Assembly: GCA_024235715.1 (NCBI GenBank)
Contig: JACKLW010000005.1
Span: 310,001-374,000, forward strand
Source: Accumulibacter sp.
GTDB taxonomy: Bacteria; Pseudomonadota; Gammaproteobacteria; Burkholderiales; Rhodocyclaceae
Length of the DNA stretch: 64,000 nt
Direction of reading: 5' to 3'
The position numbers were made by a program, and so were the translations under genes. Shown here piece after piece: positions 1 to 8,772 of the stretch; position 1 is the first letter of the stretch, and the number at the start of each line of letters is the position of its first letter. Below the pieces are notes generated by a model, which was not told the origin of the DNA, ran no database searches, and worked only from the letters and a program-made list of their open reading frames with translations.

Positions 1-138
1 GCCGTCCGGGGCGTCTCTGGACGGGACCGGCCGGTAGCCACCTCAACTGGCCTCATGCCCGGCGCTTTGGCAGTGTCCGTCGTCGCTTACAATCGCGACC
101 AGGCCGGTACTGCCGGCCCAAGCCCTCCAGGAGCCTCA

Positions 139-777
139 ATGATCCCCACCGATGACCTGCTGCTGTTCGCCGGCGCGGCGCTGCTGATGGTGCTGACCCC
201 GGGGCCGAACATGATCTACCTGATCTCGCGTTCGATCTGCCAGGGGCGCAAGGCCGGCGTCATCTCCTTGTTCGGCGTCATCGCCGGCTTCCTGGTACAC
301 ATGCTGGCCGCGGCGATCGGGCTGAGTGCCGCCTTCCTCGCCATCCCGCTGGCTTACGAAGTCCTCAAGTGGGCCGGAGCCACCTATCTGCTGTGGCTGG
401 CCTGGCAGGCCGTCAAACCCGGCGCACGCTCATTTTTCGCGCCGCTGCAACTGCCGCCCGACGCGCACGCCAGGCTGTTCTGCATGGGTTTCGTGACCAA
501 CGCGCTCAACCCGAAGATCGCCGTGTTCTACCTCTCGGTATTCCCGCAGTTCGTCTCGCCCGAGCGCGGCTCGGTGTTCCTGCAGAGCATCGTGCTCGGC
601 TGCACGCAGATAGCAATCAGCTTCTCGGTCAACCTGCTCGTCGCCCTGTTCGCGGCAAGCCTGGCGTCCTGGTTCGTGCACCGGCCGCCATGGCTGGCGG
701 TACAGCGCTGGACGATGGGTTTCGTTCTGACGGCGCTCGCCGTACGCTTGGCGATGAACGAACGAGCAAGCGTCTAG
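139..777 (+). CDS. LysE/RhtB family amino-acid exporter
   Basis: Inner-membrane exporter of the LysE/RhtB superfamily, probably exporting an amino acid or derivative; the substrate cannot be read from sequence. The 212-aa product has the family length, about six hydrophobic segments, and the N-terminal signature LTPGPNMIYLISRS that marks LysE proteins, plus a central NPKIAVFYLSVFPQF motif typical of the family. I chose the ATG at 139 because it follows GGAG and starts directly at the first membrane segment; an in-frame ATG at 55 would add about 28 residues without family character. It is convergent with the next gene and seems unrelated to the injection system. Confidence 0.88.
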   Translation: MIPTDDLLLFAGAALLMVLTPGPNMIYLISRSICQGRKAGVISLFGVIAGFLVHMLAAAIGLSAAFLAIPLAYEVLKWAGATYLLWLAWQAVKPGARSFFAPLQLPPDAHARLFCMGFVTNALNPKIAVFYLSVFPQFVSPERGSVFLQSIVLGCTQIAISFSVNLLVALFAASLASWFVHRPPWLAVQRWTMGFVLTALAVRLAMNERASV

Positions 778-843
778 AGCTGAGGATTGCGCCAGGCCGC
801 GCGAACGATGCGGCGCCTGCGCGTCCTTCCTGGGTGCCCTTGT

Positions 844-1296
844 TCATTTTTCGCGAAGGTCAACGGTGACCACCTTCAGCACGGGTTTTGAACAGCGGTG
901 GTATGTGCATACCGCCGCCACAGATACCACGTTCACATCAGCACCCGTCAGCCGCCAGCTCTTTTCAAGCGAGGCGGCATCGTGCCCGAGTATGGCCGCC
1001 CTCACTCCTGGATTGAACACCTTGCCGTATTCGGAAATGAACTCCCCGCGGCTGACGAAATAGAACTTGCCGGGTCCGGTGTTCACTCGGAGGGGAAACA
1101 TGATCAACGGCTCCACCTTCTGCCAGTTTCCGGCCTCGATGGCGGAGCGGAACCTTTCGGCGAACTCCCGCAGTTCTTCGCTCGAAACCCTGCTCAACAA
1201 GAGATCCTGGGGGTAGGCCGGCTGTGCCGTCGCCACGGCGACAGCAATCGCCAGAGCGCGCACAACCGGAAAGAAGGATTGTCGCAAGCAGATCAT
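844..1296 (-). CDS. small secreted protein of unknown function
   Basis: 150-aa protein with an N-terminal signal peptide (basic start, hydrophobic core around residues 10-24, likely cleavage after PAYPQ). The mature part has a helical stretch (SSEELREFAERFRSAI) followed by a beta-rich part and two cysteines in CTYHRC. The helix-then-beta pattern resembles NTF2/SnoaL-like small folds but I cannot assign it. Start ATG at 1296. It is transcribed away from the PqqD-type operon and toward the LysE gene. No function is proposed. Confidence 0.6.
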   Translation of the reverse strand: MICLRQSFFPVVRALAIAVAVATAQPAYPQDLLLSRVSSEELREFAERFRSAIEAGNWQKVEPLIMFPLRVNTGPGKFYFVSRGEFISEYGKVFNPGVRAAILGHDAASLEKSWRLTGADVNVVSVAAVCTYHRCSKPVLKVVTVDLREK

Positions 1297-1545
1297 GACC
1301 AGCCAAAGAAGGTTGACACACCTGTACGGAAAAGGGGATTACAGGCACGGACTCAGTCTACCACTGCGAACTCCATTCGCGGCGCATCGCTCGCGAGGGA
1401 TGATGGATTGCCAGCGCCGGCGATCGCCGAGCGCCAACAGCCTGCGCAGTTCCTCCCAGATTCCTCCCTCGGGTTTACCAGATCATTTCCCAGAATGCTT
1501 CCCACGGCTGGCGAACAACGCCGCCACTGATCTGAGGAGAATGAT

Positions 1546-1800
1546 ATGGAAACCGCGGCAACCAAACCCCGACGACTGAAAGCGATCATCCTGAACGCCA
1601 ACGGCCACGCCTTCGACACCCGAACGGGGAGAAGCTACAGCCTCAATCCGCCCGCCCGGGTCGCCCTGCTGATGATGCAGGACGGAAAGTCGCGGCAGGC
1701 GATGATCGACGCGCTGGTCGCTCTTTGCGGACAGCCGAGCAGCGTCGTCGAAGCCGGTGTCGATGGCTTTCTTGAGCAGATGGCGAGGCAGGTGGCATGA
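1546..1800 (+). CDS. PqqD-like protein (RiPP recognition element fold)
   Basis: 84-aa protein with the PqqD pattern: FDTRTGRSYSLNPPARVAL, then a winged-helix-like stretch (SRQAMIDALVALCG) and a closing helix (VDGFLEQMARQ). PqqD proteins bind precursor peptides for modifying enzymes, so a peptide-chaperone role is the family expectation, not shown here. GAGGAG precedes the ATG. The stop overlaps the ATP-grasp start by four bases, so the two are probably co-translated. No precursor peptide gene is evident in the 249 bp upstream. A TTGACA hexamer at 1313-1318 followed 18 bp later by GATTAC could be a weak sigma-70 promoter. Confidence 0.75.
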   Translation: METAATKPRRLKAIILNANGHAFDTRTGRSYSLNPPARVALLMMQDGKSRQAMIDALVALCGQPSSVVEAGVDGFLEQMARQVA

Positions 1801-2909
1801 GCCGCCACGCCGAGCCGCCACAGTGGAAGGACTGGAACGTGGCCATCACCGGCATCAACGCCAGGCCCGACAACCCCGGCCCGGGCTGTGCCGTGGCCCG
1901 CTGCCTGCGTCACGCGAGCGGCTTTCGCGGCCGCCTCATCGGCCTCGCGTACGCGACGCTCGACGCCGGTCTCTACCTGCACGAAAGCTGCGACAGCGGT
2001 CACCTGCTGCCCTACCCGGCGACAGGTGCGGCGGCGCTGCTCGAGCGGCTCGACGAAGTGCTGTGCCGTGATCGCATCGATGCCGTGCTGCCATGTCTCG
2101 ACGCCGAGCTTGCGAACTTCATCGCCGCCGAAGACCAGCTCAGGCGGCGCGGCATCCGCCTCCTGCTGCCGCAGATCGCACAACTGCGCCGCCGCGACAA
2201 GGACCGCCTGCCCGCCCTGTGCGCCGACGCCGGTGTCGCCACGCCGGCCGTTCGTCGCCTCGCCGACGAGCGCTTCTTCGATCACCGCGAAGCCGACGGA
2301 TGGACCTTCCCCCTGGTGATCAAGAGCGTCTTCTACGACGCCTGGATCGTGCATTCGGCGCCAGAAGCGCGCCAGCGCTACCGGCAGATCACCGCCGCCT
2401 GGGGCTATCCGGTGCTGGTCCAGAAGTACGTCCACGGCGACGAGGTCAATCTCACTGCGCTGGGCGACGGCAGCGGCGCGATGATCGGTGAGGTGATGAT
2501 CAGGAAGCAGGCGGTCACCGACAAGGGCAAGGCATGGGCCGGCGTCGCCATCGACGACCCGGAACTGCAGGAAGCCGGGCGTCGCCTGTTCGACACGCTC
2601 AAATGGCGCGGTCCGCTCGAACTCGAAATGCTCCGCGACGCCGCCGGCACTCTGCAGCTGATCGAAATCAATCCGCGCTTTCCGGCCTGGATCTTTCTCA
2701 GCCACGGCGTTGGCCGCAACCTGCCAGCCGCTCTGCTGGCCTTGATGAACGGTGCGCGACCCGAACAGCTCGATCTGGCCCCGCCACGCCCGGGCACCGG
2801 TTTCATCCGTCACGCCCAGGAAACGATCGTCAGCCTCGATGAAATCGCCACCCTCACGGCAAGCGGCAGCACGCTGCGTCCATGCGCCCCCGCCAGCCTC
2901 GCCGCCTGA
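1797..2909 (+). CDS. ATP-grasp enzyme (carboxylate-amine ligase type)
   Basis: 370-aa ATP-grasp enzyme, a class that activates a carboxylate as an acyl phosphate and joins it to an amine or thiol. Visible: an N-terminal Rossmann-like half (NVAITGINAR; IDAVLPCLDAE), the nucleotide-binding lysine around K176 (PLVIKS), the hinge (VLVQKYVHGDE, about 207-216), and the metal-binding end (LELEML about 274-279; IEINPRF about 289-295). It resembles the carbamoyl-phosphate-synthase-like group used in natural-product and peptide ligations; the substrate is unknown. Four-base overlap with the PqqD-like gene and close linkage to a PLP decarboxylase suggest peptide or amino-acid modification. Confidence 0.85.
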   Translation: MSRHAEPPQWKDWNVAITGINARPDNPGPGCAVARCLRHASGFRGRLIGLAYATLDAGLYLHESCDSGHLLPYPATGAAALLERLDEVLCRDRIDAVLPCLDAELANFIAAEDQLRRRGIRLLLPQIAQLRRRDKDRLPALCADAGVATPAVRRLADERFFDHREADGWTFPLVIKSVFYDAWIVHSAPEARQRYRQITAAWGYPVLVQKYVHGDEVNLTALGDGSGAMIGEVMIRKQAVTDKGKAWAGVAIDDPELQEAGRRLFDTLKWRGPLELEMLRDAAGTLQLIEINPRFPAWIFLSHGVGRNLPAALLALMNGARPEQLDLAPPRPGTGFIRHAQETIVSLDEIATLTASGSTLRPCAPASLAA

Positions 2910-2928
2910 ACCCCACAAGGAGAAAAGA

Positions 2929-4341
2929 ATGCACACGATGACCTGGGAAACGCCGCGCATCGCGCCCGTTGAACTGCACTCGCTGAACAGCTTCGGCCGC
3001 CGCCGCACCCATACCGACAGCCAGTCGGAAATCGATGGCGTGCCGCTGGCGACGCTTGTCGAGCGCTACGGCTCGCCACTCTATGTCACTTCCGAGCAGC
3101 GCCTGCGCGCCAATATCCGTCGCATCCGCCAGGCCTTTACGAGACGCTACGCGCAGGTGATTCACGGCTGGTCATACAAGACCAACTACAACGGCGCCGT
3201 CTGTTCGATCCTCCACCAGGAAGGCTCCTGGGCCGAAGTGGTGTCTCGCTTCGAGTACGAGAAGGCACGCGCGCTTGGCGTGCCGGCAGAGCACATCATT
3301 TTCAATGGCCCGAACAAGCAGCGCCCGATTCTCGAACGGGCGATCAGCGAAGGCGCGCTGCTCCATGTCGATCATGCGGACGAACTGGCGCTGATCGAGA
3401 GCATAGGCGAAGAACGCCGCGAGAGCGTTCCGGTGACGCTGCGCGTCAATTTCGAAACCGGTTACAGCGAGCCCTGGAGCCGCTTCGGCTTCAATCTCGA
3501 AAGCGGCGCGGCCCGCGCCGCGATCAACAAGGTCAAGGCCAGCGCGCACCTGCACATGAACGGCCTGCATTGCCACATCGGCACCTTCATCCTCGACCCG
3601 CGTGCCTACGCCGCCGCGATGACCACGCTGTGCGCGCTGGCGCGGGACATCGAAGCCGACGGCACTCGCCTGAGCTACCTCGATATTGGCGGCGGGCTGC
3701 CGTCGTGCAACGCCCTGCAAGGCATCTATCTGCCCCCCGAGCAGGCTACGCCGGACATCGAGGAATACGCCGAAGCGATCTGTAGCGCCTTCCTGGAAGG
3801 AACTGCCTACCGACGCGAAGCGGGTGAACAGCGTCCGGCACTGATCTTCGAAAGCGGCAGGGCCGTCATCGACGACGCCCAGAGCCTCATCGCCTCGGTA
3901 GTCGGCCGCAAGGAAACCGCCGACGGCCGCCCGGCCGTGATCCTCGACGCCGGACTGAACGCCCTCTTCACGGCGCTGTGGTACGACCACCCGGTCAAGC
4001 TCGCTTCGCCAGCGCGCGGCCAGCCGCGCGATACCGTGCTCTACGGACCGCTGTGCATGAATATCGACGTGGTCCGGCACTCGGTGCAATTGCCACCGCT
4101 GACCATCGGCGACCTGCTGCTGATTGCACCGGTGGGCGCCTACAACACCACCCAGTCGATGCAGTTCATCGAATACCGTCCGGCGGTGGTCCTCATCCAC
4201 GGCGACCGCGAAGTGAGCCTGATCCGCGCTGCCGAAGACCTCGAACTCGTCTGCGCACCGGAACGGCTACCGGCACATCTGGCAAGGGCCAAAGCGGAAG
4301 CCGTCGCCCGCTTCGTTCCGCCGCGCATGGCGGGCGGCTGA
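2929..4341 (+). CDS. PLP-dependent decarboxylase, fold type III (DapDC/ODC-like)
   Basis: 470-aa member of the ornithine/diaminopimelate/arginine decarboxylase group with an alanine-racemase-like barrel. The PLP lysine is K84 in SYKTN; HCHIGTF and the phosphate-binding glycine loop LDIGGGLPS follow. The C-terminal barrel carries YGPLCMNIDVV, the segment that holds the active-site cysteine in LysA relatives. Substrate is unknown; it need not be diaminopimelate because the gene sits in a specialised operon with PqqD-like and ATP-grasp genes. Start at 2929 is set by AAGGAG six bases upstream; the upstream in-frame extension lies inside the previous gene. Confidence 0.85.
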   Translation: MHTMTWETPRIAPVELHSLNSFGRRRTHTDSQSEIDGVPLATLVERYGSPLYVTSEQRLRANIRRIRQAFTRRYAQVIHGWSYKTNYNGAVCSILHQEGSWAEVVSRFEYEKARALGVPAEHIIFNGPNKQRPILERAISEGALLHVDHADELALIESIGEERRESVPVTLRVNFETGYSEPWSRFGFNLESGAARAAINKVKASAHLHMNGLHCHIGTFILDPRAYAAAMTTLCALARDIEADGTRLSYLDIGGGLPSCNALQGIYLPPEQATPDIEEYAEAICSAFLEGTAYRREAGEQRPALIFESGRAVIDDAQSLIASVVGRKETADGRPAVILDAGLNALFTALWYDHPVKLASPARGQPRDTVLYGPLCMNIDVVRHSVQLPPLTIGDLLLIAPVGAYNTTQSMQFIEYRPAVVLIHGDREVSLIRAAEDLELVCAPERLPAHLARAKAEAVARFVPPRMAGG

Positions 4342-4342
4342 A

Positions 4343-6514
4343 ATGCGTGCCCTGAGCGACGCCACGCGCAGCCTGCTGGACGCCTATGGCGCGCTTTTCC
4401 TGGCTCGGCAGCGCCTGGTCGGCGCGCTGGTCCTGGCGGCAACCCTGTGCGACCCGGCAACCGGCCTCTGCGGCCTCGTCGCCGGCTTGGCGGCAATGCT
4501 CACGCGCGGCTTGCTGCGCTTGCCGGCCCTGCCTGGCGAGGCTGACATCCTCAACGCCATCTACGGCGGTCTCGCCCTGGCTGCCTTCTACGCCAGCGAA
4601 CCGCGCCTGCTTGCACTCGCCGCATTTGGCGGCCTGCTGACCGTGCCGCTGGCGACCGCGCTGCGCCAGATGCTCGCCGGCCCCTTCGGTGCACGCGGCC
4701 TGCCGCTGCTCGGTGCGCCTTTTCTCTTCGCCGCATGGACACTGCTCGCCGTAGCCAAGGGCATCGCCCTGCCCCTGCGCACCGCATGGCCGGCCTGGCC
4801 GCCTACCCCCGACTGGCTGCCGGCCGAGGCCGCCGCGACCGCATACTCGGCCTTGTCCAAGGTCGGCGCCCTGTTCTTTGTGGCGCATCCGCTGGCCGGC
4901 ATTCTGGTTCTGGCCGCCCTGCTCATTGCCTCGCGGATCCTGGCCCTGCTCGCCGTCGCTGGCGGCCTGCTGGCGAACGCGCTGCTTTCCGCAGTCGGCG
5001 CGCCGCCGATGCCTGGCCTGGCGCTATCCGCAGCATTCAACGGTGCTCTGGTGGCCATCTTTGTCGGTGGCCTGCTCGCCGTGCCGACGCGGCGTACGCT
5101 GGCCGTTACGGCCGGCGCCGTGCTGGTGGCCAGCGCGCTGTCGGCCGGCATGCTCGCGCTGTCCACTCCGTTCGGCGTGCCGCCGTTGTCGGCGCCGTTC
5201 GTCCTCACCGTCTGGCTGGCGAGCGCGGCACTGCGTGCCGAAAGCAGCGCCTGCTGGGCGCGCTTCTGGCTCGCGCAGCCCGCCTGTCCCGAGGACAGCC
5301 TGGTCAACGTGCGCCTCGCCAGTGCCCGCGGACTGGCCAGCGGCAGCACCGCACTGCTGCCGCCATACGCCGGCCGGATGAGCATCGCGCAGGCGGTCGA
5401 GGGCGGGCATACCCATCAGAGTGCCTGGCGCTACGCAGTCGACTTCGTCGCCACCGTCGACGGCCAGAGCTTCCGCCGCGACGGTTCCCGGCTGAGCGAT
5501 TTCCACGCCTTCAACCAGCCAGTGCTGTCGCCGGTCGGCGGCCACGTGGCGGCCATTCGCAACGACATCGCCGACAACCGGCCTGGCGAGATGAACGTGG
5601 TCGAGAACTGGGGAAACCACGTCCTGATCGACATCGGTGGCGGGCTGTACGTGCTGTTGGCGCATCTGCGTCGGGGCAGCATCAAGCTTGCACCCGGCGC
5701 AGGCGTCGCACCGGGTGCGCCGCTCGGTCGCTGTGGAAATTCCGGTCGCTCGGCACAGCCGCATCTGCACATGCACGTCCAGCGTGGCTTCCGGCTGGGT
5801 TCGCCAACCGTGCCGTTTCATCTCGCGCACTGCCTGATCGACGGCCGTGAGTTCGCGCTCGATGGCCAGCCGGGCGAGGGTCAAACGGTCGAGACGCTGG
5901 CCGGCGAAACTTTGCTGTCCGACGCCTGCTCGCCCCGGCCTGGCCGCGAATGGCGGTTCAAGGCCGCTGACAGCGAGTGGCAGCTTGCCGCCGAAACGGG
6001 ATTGCTGGGCGATACCCGCCTGGTTTCGTCCGTCGGCAGCTACGTACATGCGACCCGTGCCCGCAGCCTGCTGGCTCTCCATCAACGGCGCGGTTCTCCG
6101 GATACGCTCCTCGACGCCTTCGTCCTGGCCTTCGGGATGATGCCCTTTGCCGCGCAAGCGCTGCGCTGGCGCGACGCGGCGGACGCCTCGCTGTTGCCGC
6201 TGCCGCTCTCGCTGCGGCTTGCGCGGCGCTTGCGCCACCCCTTTGGCGCCAATCTCGACAGCCGCTGTGAACGCCGTTGGGACGCCACTCGCCAGCTTTG
6301 GTGCCAGCGCTCACGTCACCGGCTGACGGTCGCCGGCGGTGAAATCGAAGCCGTGAGCCTCGGCTGGATCTGCGAATCCCGCGGTCCGGTGGCCTTCTCG
6401 CTGGTGGTCGCCGGGCACACGATCGCCGAAGCAGCGCTTGTCGGCTACGGCAATCGTGGCGATCATGAAGGCCCGGCCTGGTCGGCCGCCCTTCTGCAGG
6501 CATCCACTCCATGA
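4343..6514 (+). CDS. urea-transporter-like membrane domain fused to M23 metallopeptidase
   Basis: 723 aa. The first ~310 residues are a run of hydrophobic helices with the duplicated urea-transporter layout; GLPLLGAPFLFAAWTLL and a later PLSAPFVLTVWLA are the matching repeat signatures. Residues ~340-500 are a LytM/M23 domain: HTH (356-358) and D367 in WRYAVDF, then GRCGNSGRSAQPHLHMHVQ with the zinc motif HLHMH at 474-478. The C-terminal ~220 residues are unassigned. M23 enzymes cut peptidoglycan cross-links or glycine-rich peptides, so a periplasmic peptidase tied to a solute channel is expected. It starts two bases after the decarboxylase stop and overlaps the kinase gene by four. Confidence 0.8.
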   Translation: MRALSDATRSLLDAYGALFLARQRLVGALVLAATLCDPATGLCGLVAGLAAMLTRGLLRLPALPGEADILNAIYGGLALAAFYASEPRLLALAAFGGLLTVPLATALRQMLAGPFGARGLPLLGAPFLFAAWTLLAVAKGIALPLRTAWPAWPPTPDWLPAEAAATAYSALSKVGALFFVAHPLAGILVLAALLIASRILALLAVAGGLLANALLSAVGAPPMPGLALSAAFNGALVAIFVGGLLAVPTRRTLAVTAGAVLVASALSAGMLALSTPFGVPPLSAPFVLTVWLASAALRAESSACWARFWLAQPACPEDSLVNVRLASARGLASGSTALLPPYAGRMSIAQAVEGGHTHQSAWRYAVDFVATVDGQSFRRDGSRLSDFHAFNQPVLSPVGGHVAAIRNDIADNRPGEMNVVENWGNHVLIDIGGGLYVLLAHLRRGSIKLAPGAGVAPGAPLGRCGNSGRSAQPHLHMHVQRGFRLGSPTVPFHLAHCLIDGREFALDGQPGEGQTVETLAGETLLSDACSPRPGREWRFKAADSEWQLAAETGLLGDTRLVSSVGSYVHATRARSLLALHQRRGSPDTLLDAFVLAFGMMPFAAQALRWRDAADASLLPLPLSLRLARRLRHPFGANLDSRCERRWDATRQLWCQRSRHRLTVAGGEIEAVSLGWICESRGPVAFSLVVAGHTIAEAALVGYGNRGDHEGPAWSAALLQASTP

Positions 6515-8082
6515 TCCGCCTGACCATACAACGCAAGGTTTTCCTGGCCACCTTCGCCCTGGCGACGGCCATGGCCCTGCTGCTGACCCTGATCATGCGC
6601 TGGAATCTGGGCGACGGGTTCGCGCGCTACACGAGCGCCGCCGAGCTGGCGCGCCTCGACGGAATGGTCCGCAACATCGAAGGCGAATACGCGAGGCACG
6701 GCAACTGGGATTTCATGCGCGCCGAACCCGAGCAGACCTGGCCGCGCTTGTCGCGCCCGTATCTGGAGGGCAGCCCTGATCGTCAACGGCCCGAACACCC
6801 AGCAGGCTTTCCACCGGGCTTCCCACCTGGCCTGCAGCCGCCGCCGTTCCGGCAGGGACAGGGTCCGGGGTCTGCAGGCCGGCCTGAACCACCGCCATCG
6901 CCCGCAGGTGCCAGCTCGCCGCCGGACACGGGAGACCCCGGCACACAGCGGCAGCGGGATCTGCCGAACGCTCGCCCGCCGTTCGACGTTCTTCGCGTTG
7001 GCCCGCGCCTGGCGCTCGTCGATGCCGACGGCAAATGGCTGGCGGGCAACGCCGAGGCCAGCGGCGTCGGCGCCGCCACGGCAATCACCTACCAGGGGCA
7101 TGTCGTTGGTCAGCTGACACTGCGGGCGGCGCCATCCGCCGAACGCGAACTCGACGCCGCCTTCCTGGCCAGCCAGACCGACAACATGCTCGTTGCGGGC
7201 CTGGCAGCGCTGGGCTTTTCGCTGCTCGCGGCATGGCTGCTGGCGCGCCATCTGCTGGCGCCGATCGGCGATCTGGCGCGCGCTGCACGCCAGATCGCCG
7301 GCGGCACGCTCGATGCACGCATCCAGATACGCAGTGAGGATGAACTGGGGCAACTGGCGGCCGATTTCAACGACATGGCCGAGCGCCTGGGTCGCGTCGA
7401 GGAATCGCGCCGGGCCTGGATCTCGGAAAGTTCGCACGAGCTGCGCACGCCACTGGCCGTCCTGCGCGCCGAGATCGAGGCCATGCAGGACGGCGTGCGC
7501 ACGCCCAACGCGGCGACGCTGGCGCGTCTGCACAAACAGGTGCAGCAGTTGACCAAGCTGGTCGACGACCTGCGCCTGACGCTCGATCGCGAACCCGCCG
7601 AGGGGGCAATGGAGCGCGAGATGGTGGCCCCGGTGGCGGTCCTCGAAGAGACCATCGAGACCTTTCGCGAGCGTTACGACGCGGCCGGTATCCGGCTCGA
7701 CAGCGCGCAGCTGGTTGATGCCGGCTGGCAGGTCTGCGGCGATGCCGGGCGCCTGATGCAGGTGTTCGGCAATCTCCTCGAGAACAGCCTGCGCTATACC
7801 CGTGCCGGCGGTCAGCTGAGGATCACCGCGCGAGCCAGCAAGCAGCAACTGCTTCTCGAATTTGACGACAGCGCGCCGGCGCCGCCCGCGGCCGCCCTGC
7901 CGCGCCTGTTCGAACGTTTCTTCCGTGCCGAACCGTCACGCAGCCGGGCTTTCGGCGGCTCGGGCCTGGGCCTGGCGATCTGCCGGACCCTGGTCGAGGC
8001 GCACGGCGGCCAGATCAGCGCCACCGCATCGGCGCTCGGCGGCCTGAAAATTCGCATAGAACTCCCCCTGGAAAAACCATGA
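6511..8082 (+). CDS. sensor histidine kinase (BaeS-like)
   Basis: 523-aa membrane histidine kinase. TM1 is near residues 8-30; the sensor region to ~224 contains a long proline/glycine-rich insert (about 88-157); TM2 (about 225-247) leads into HAMP, then HisKA with phospho-acceptor H309 in SSHELRTP, then HATPase with an N box (GNLLENSLRYT) and G2 box (GGSGLGLAIC). The G1 position reads FDDSAPA, missing the usual DxGxG glycines. It overlaps both neighbours by four bases, so it is probably made with the regulator and may sense the product or substrate of this operon or envelope stress. Confidence 0.92.
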   Translation: MIRLTIQRKVFLATFALATAMALLLTLIMRWNLGDGFARYTSAAELARLDGMVRNIEGEYARHGNWDFMRAEPEQTWPRLSRPYLEGSPDRQRPEHPAGFPPGFPPGLQPPPFRQGQGPGSAGRPEPPPSPAGASSPPDTGDPGTQRQRDLPNARPPFDVLRVGPRLALVDADGKWLAGNAEASGVGAATAITYQGHVVGQLTLRAAPSAERELDAAFLASQTDNMLVAGLAALGFSLLAAWLLARHLLAPIGDLARAARQIAGGTLDARIQIRSEDELGQLAADFNDMAERLGRVEESRRAWISESSHELRTPLAVLRAEIEAMQDGVRTPNAATLARLHKQVQQLTKLVDDLRLTLDREPAEGAMEREMVAPVAVLEETIETFRERYDAAGIRLDSAQLVDAGWQVCGDAGRLMQVFGNLLENSLRYTRAGGQLRITARASKQQLLLEFDDSAPAPPAAALPRLFERFFRAEPSRSRAFGGSGLGLAICRTLVEAHGGQISATASALGGLKIRIELPLEKP

Positions 8083-8759
8083 GCCGACGTATCCTGATCG
8101 TCGAGGATGAAACCGACCTCGCCCAGATCCTCGCCGAATACCTGCAGCGCGACGGTTTCGTCGCCACCACCATCGCCGACGGCCTGGTGGCGATGAGCGA
8201 GCTGCGACGGGCGCCACCCGACCTGCTGCTGCTCGACCTGATGCTGCCCGGCATGGACGGCATTTCGATCCTGCGCGAGCTGCGCAAGACCTCCGAGCTG
8301 CCGGTGATCATGGTCACCGCGCGCAGCGAGGAAATCGACCGCCTGCTCGGACTCGAACTCGGCGCCGACGACTACATCTGCAAACCCTACTCGCCACGCG
8401 AAGTGGTCGCCCGTGTGAAAACCGTATTGCGCCGCACACAAGCCGCAGCCGGCGCCACCGCGACGGTGGCCGGGTCAGTGCTCGAAATCGACGCCGAAGC
8501 CCTGCAGGCGTGCGTCGGCGGCAGGAAGCTCGAACTGACACCAAAGGAATTCAGGCTGCTGCAGGTGCTGGCCGCCAGGCCGGGACGCGTCTTCTCGCGT
8601 GCGCAACTGCTCGACGCGCTCTACGCGGACAACCTCGAGGTGTCCGAACGCGCCATCGACAGCCACCTGAAGAACCTGCGCAGGAAACTCGCCCCGGCTT
8701 TCCCCGACGAGGAGCCGATCCGATCGATCTACGGGATCGGGTTCGCCTTCGAGGCCTGA
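8079..8759 (+). CDS. OmpR/PhoB-family response regulator (BaeR-like)
   Basis: 226-aa regulator: receiver domain with the acidic pair E9/D10, phospho-acceptor D53 (LLLLDLMLPGMDG), the conserved T/S in VTAR and K in CKPYSP; then an OmpR-type winged helix (LTPKEFRLLQVLA ... RAIDSHLKNLRRKL ... IRSIYGIGFAFE). Cognate partner of the preceding kinase by four-base overlap. It is the last gene of the operon; 13 bases separate it from the convergent end of the injection-system cluster, with no clear terminator between. Target promoters are not identifiable here. Confidence 0.94.
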   Translation: MSRRILIVEDETDLAQILAEYLQRDGFVATTIADGLVAMSELRRAPPDLLLLDLMLPGMDGISILRELRKTSELPVIMVTARSEEIDRLLGLELGADDYICKPYSPREVVARVKTVLRRTQAAAGATATVAGSVLEIDAEALQACVGGRKLELTPKEFRLLQVLAARPGRVFSRAQLLDALYADNLEVSERAIDSHLKNLRRKLAPAFPDEEPIRSIYGIGFAFEA

Positions 8760-8772
8760 CCCCGGCAGCCCC

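Noticed and set aside
1295-1579. possible precursor peptide before the PqqD-like gene
   Set aside because: Arg/Ser/Pro-rich frame that overlaps the PqqD-like gene; no leader/core layout.
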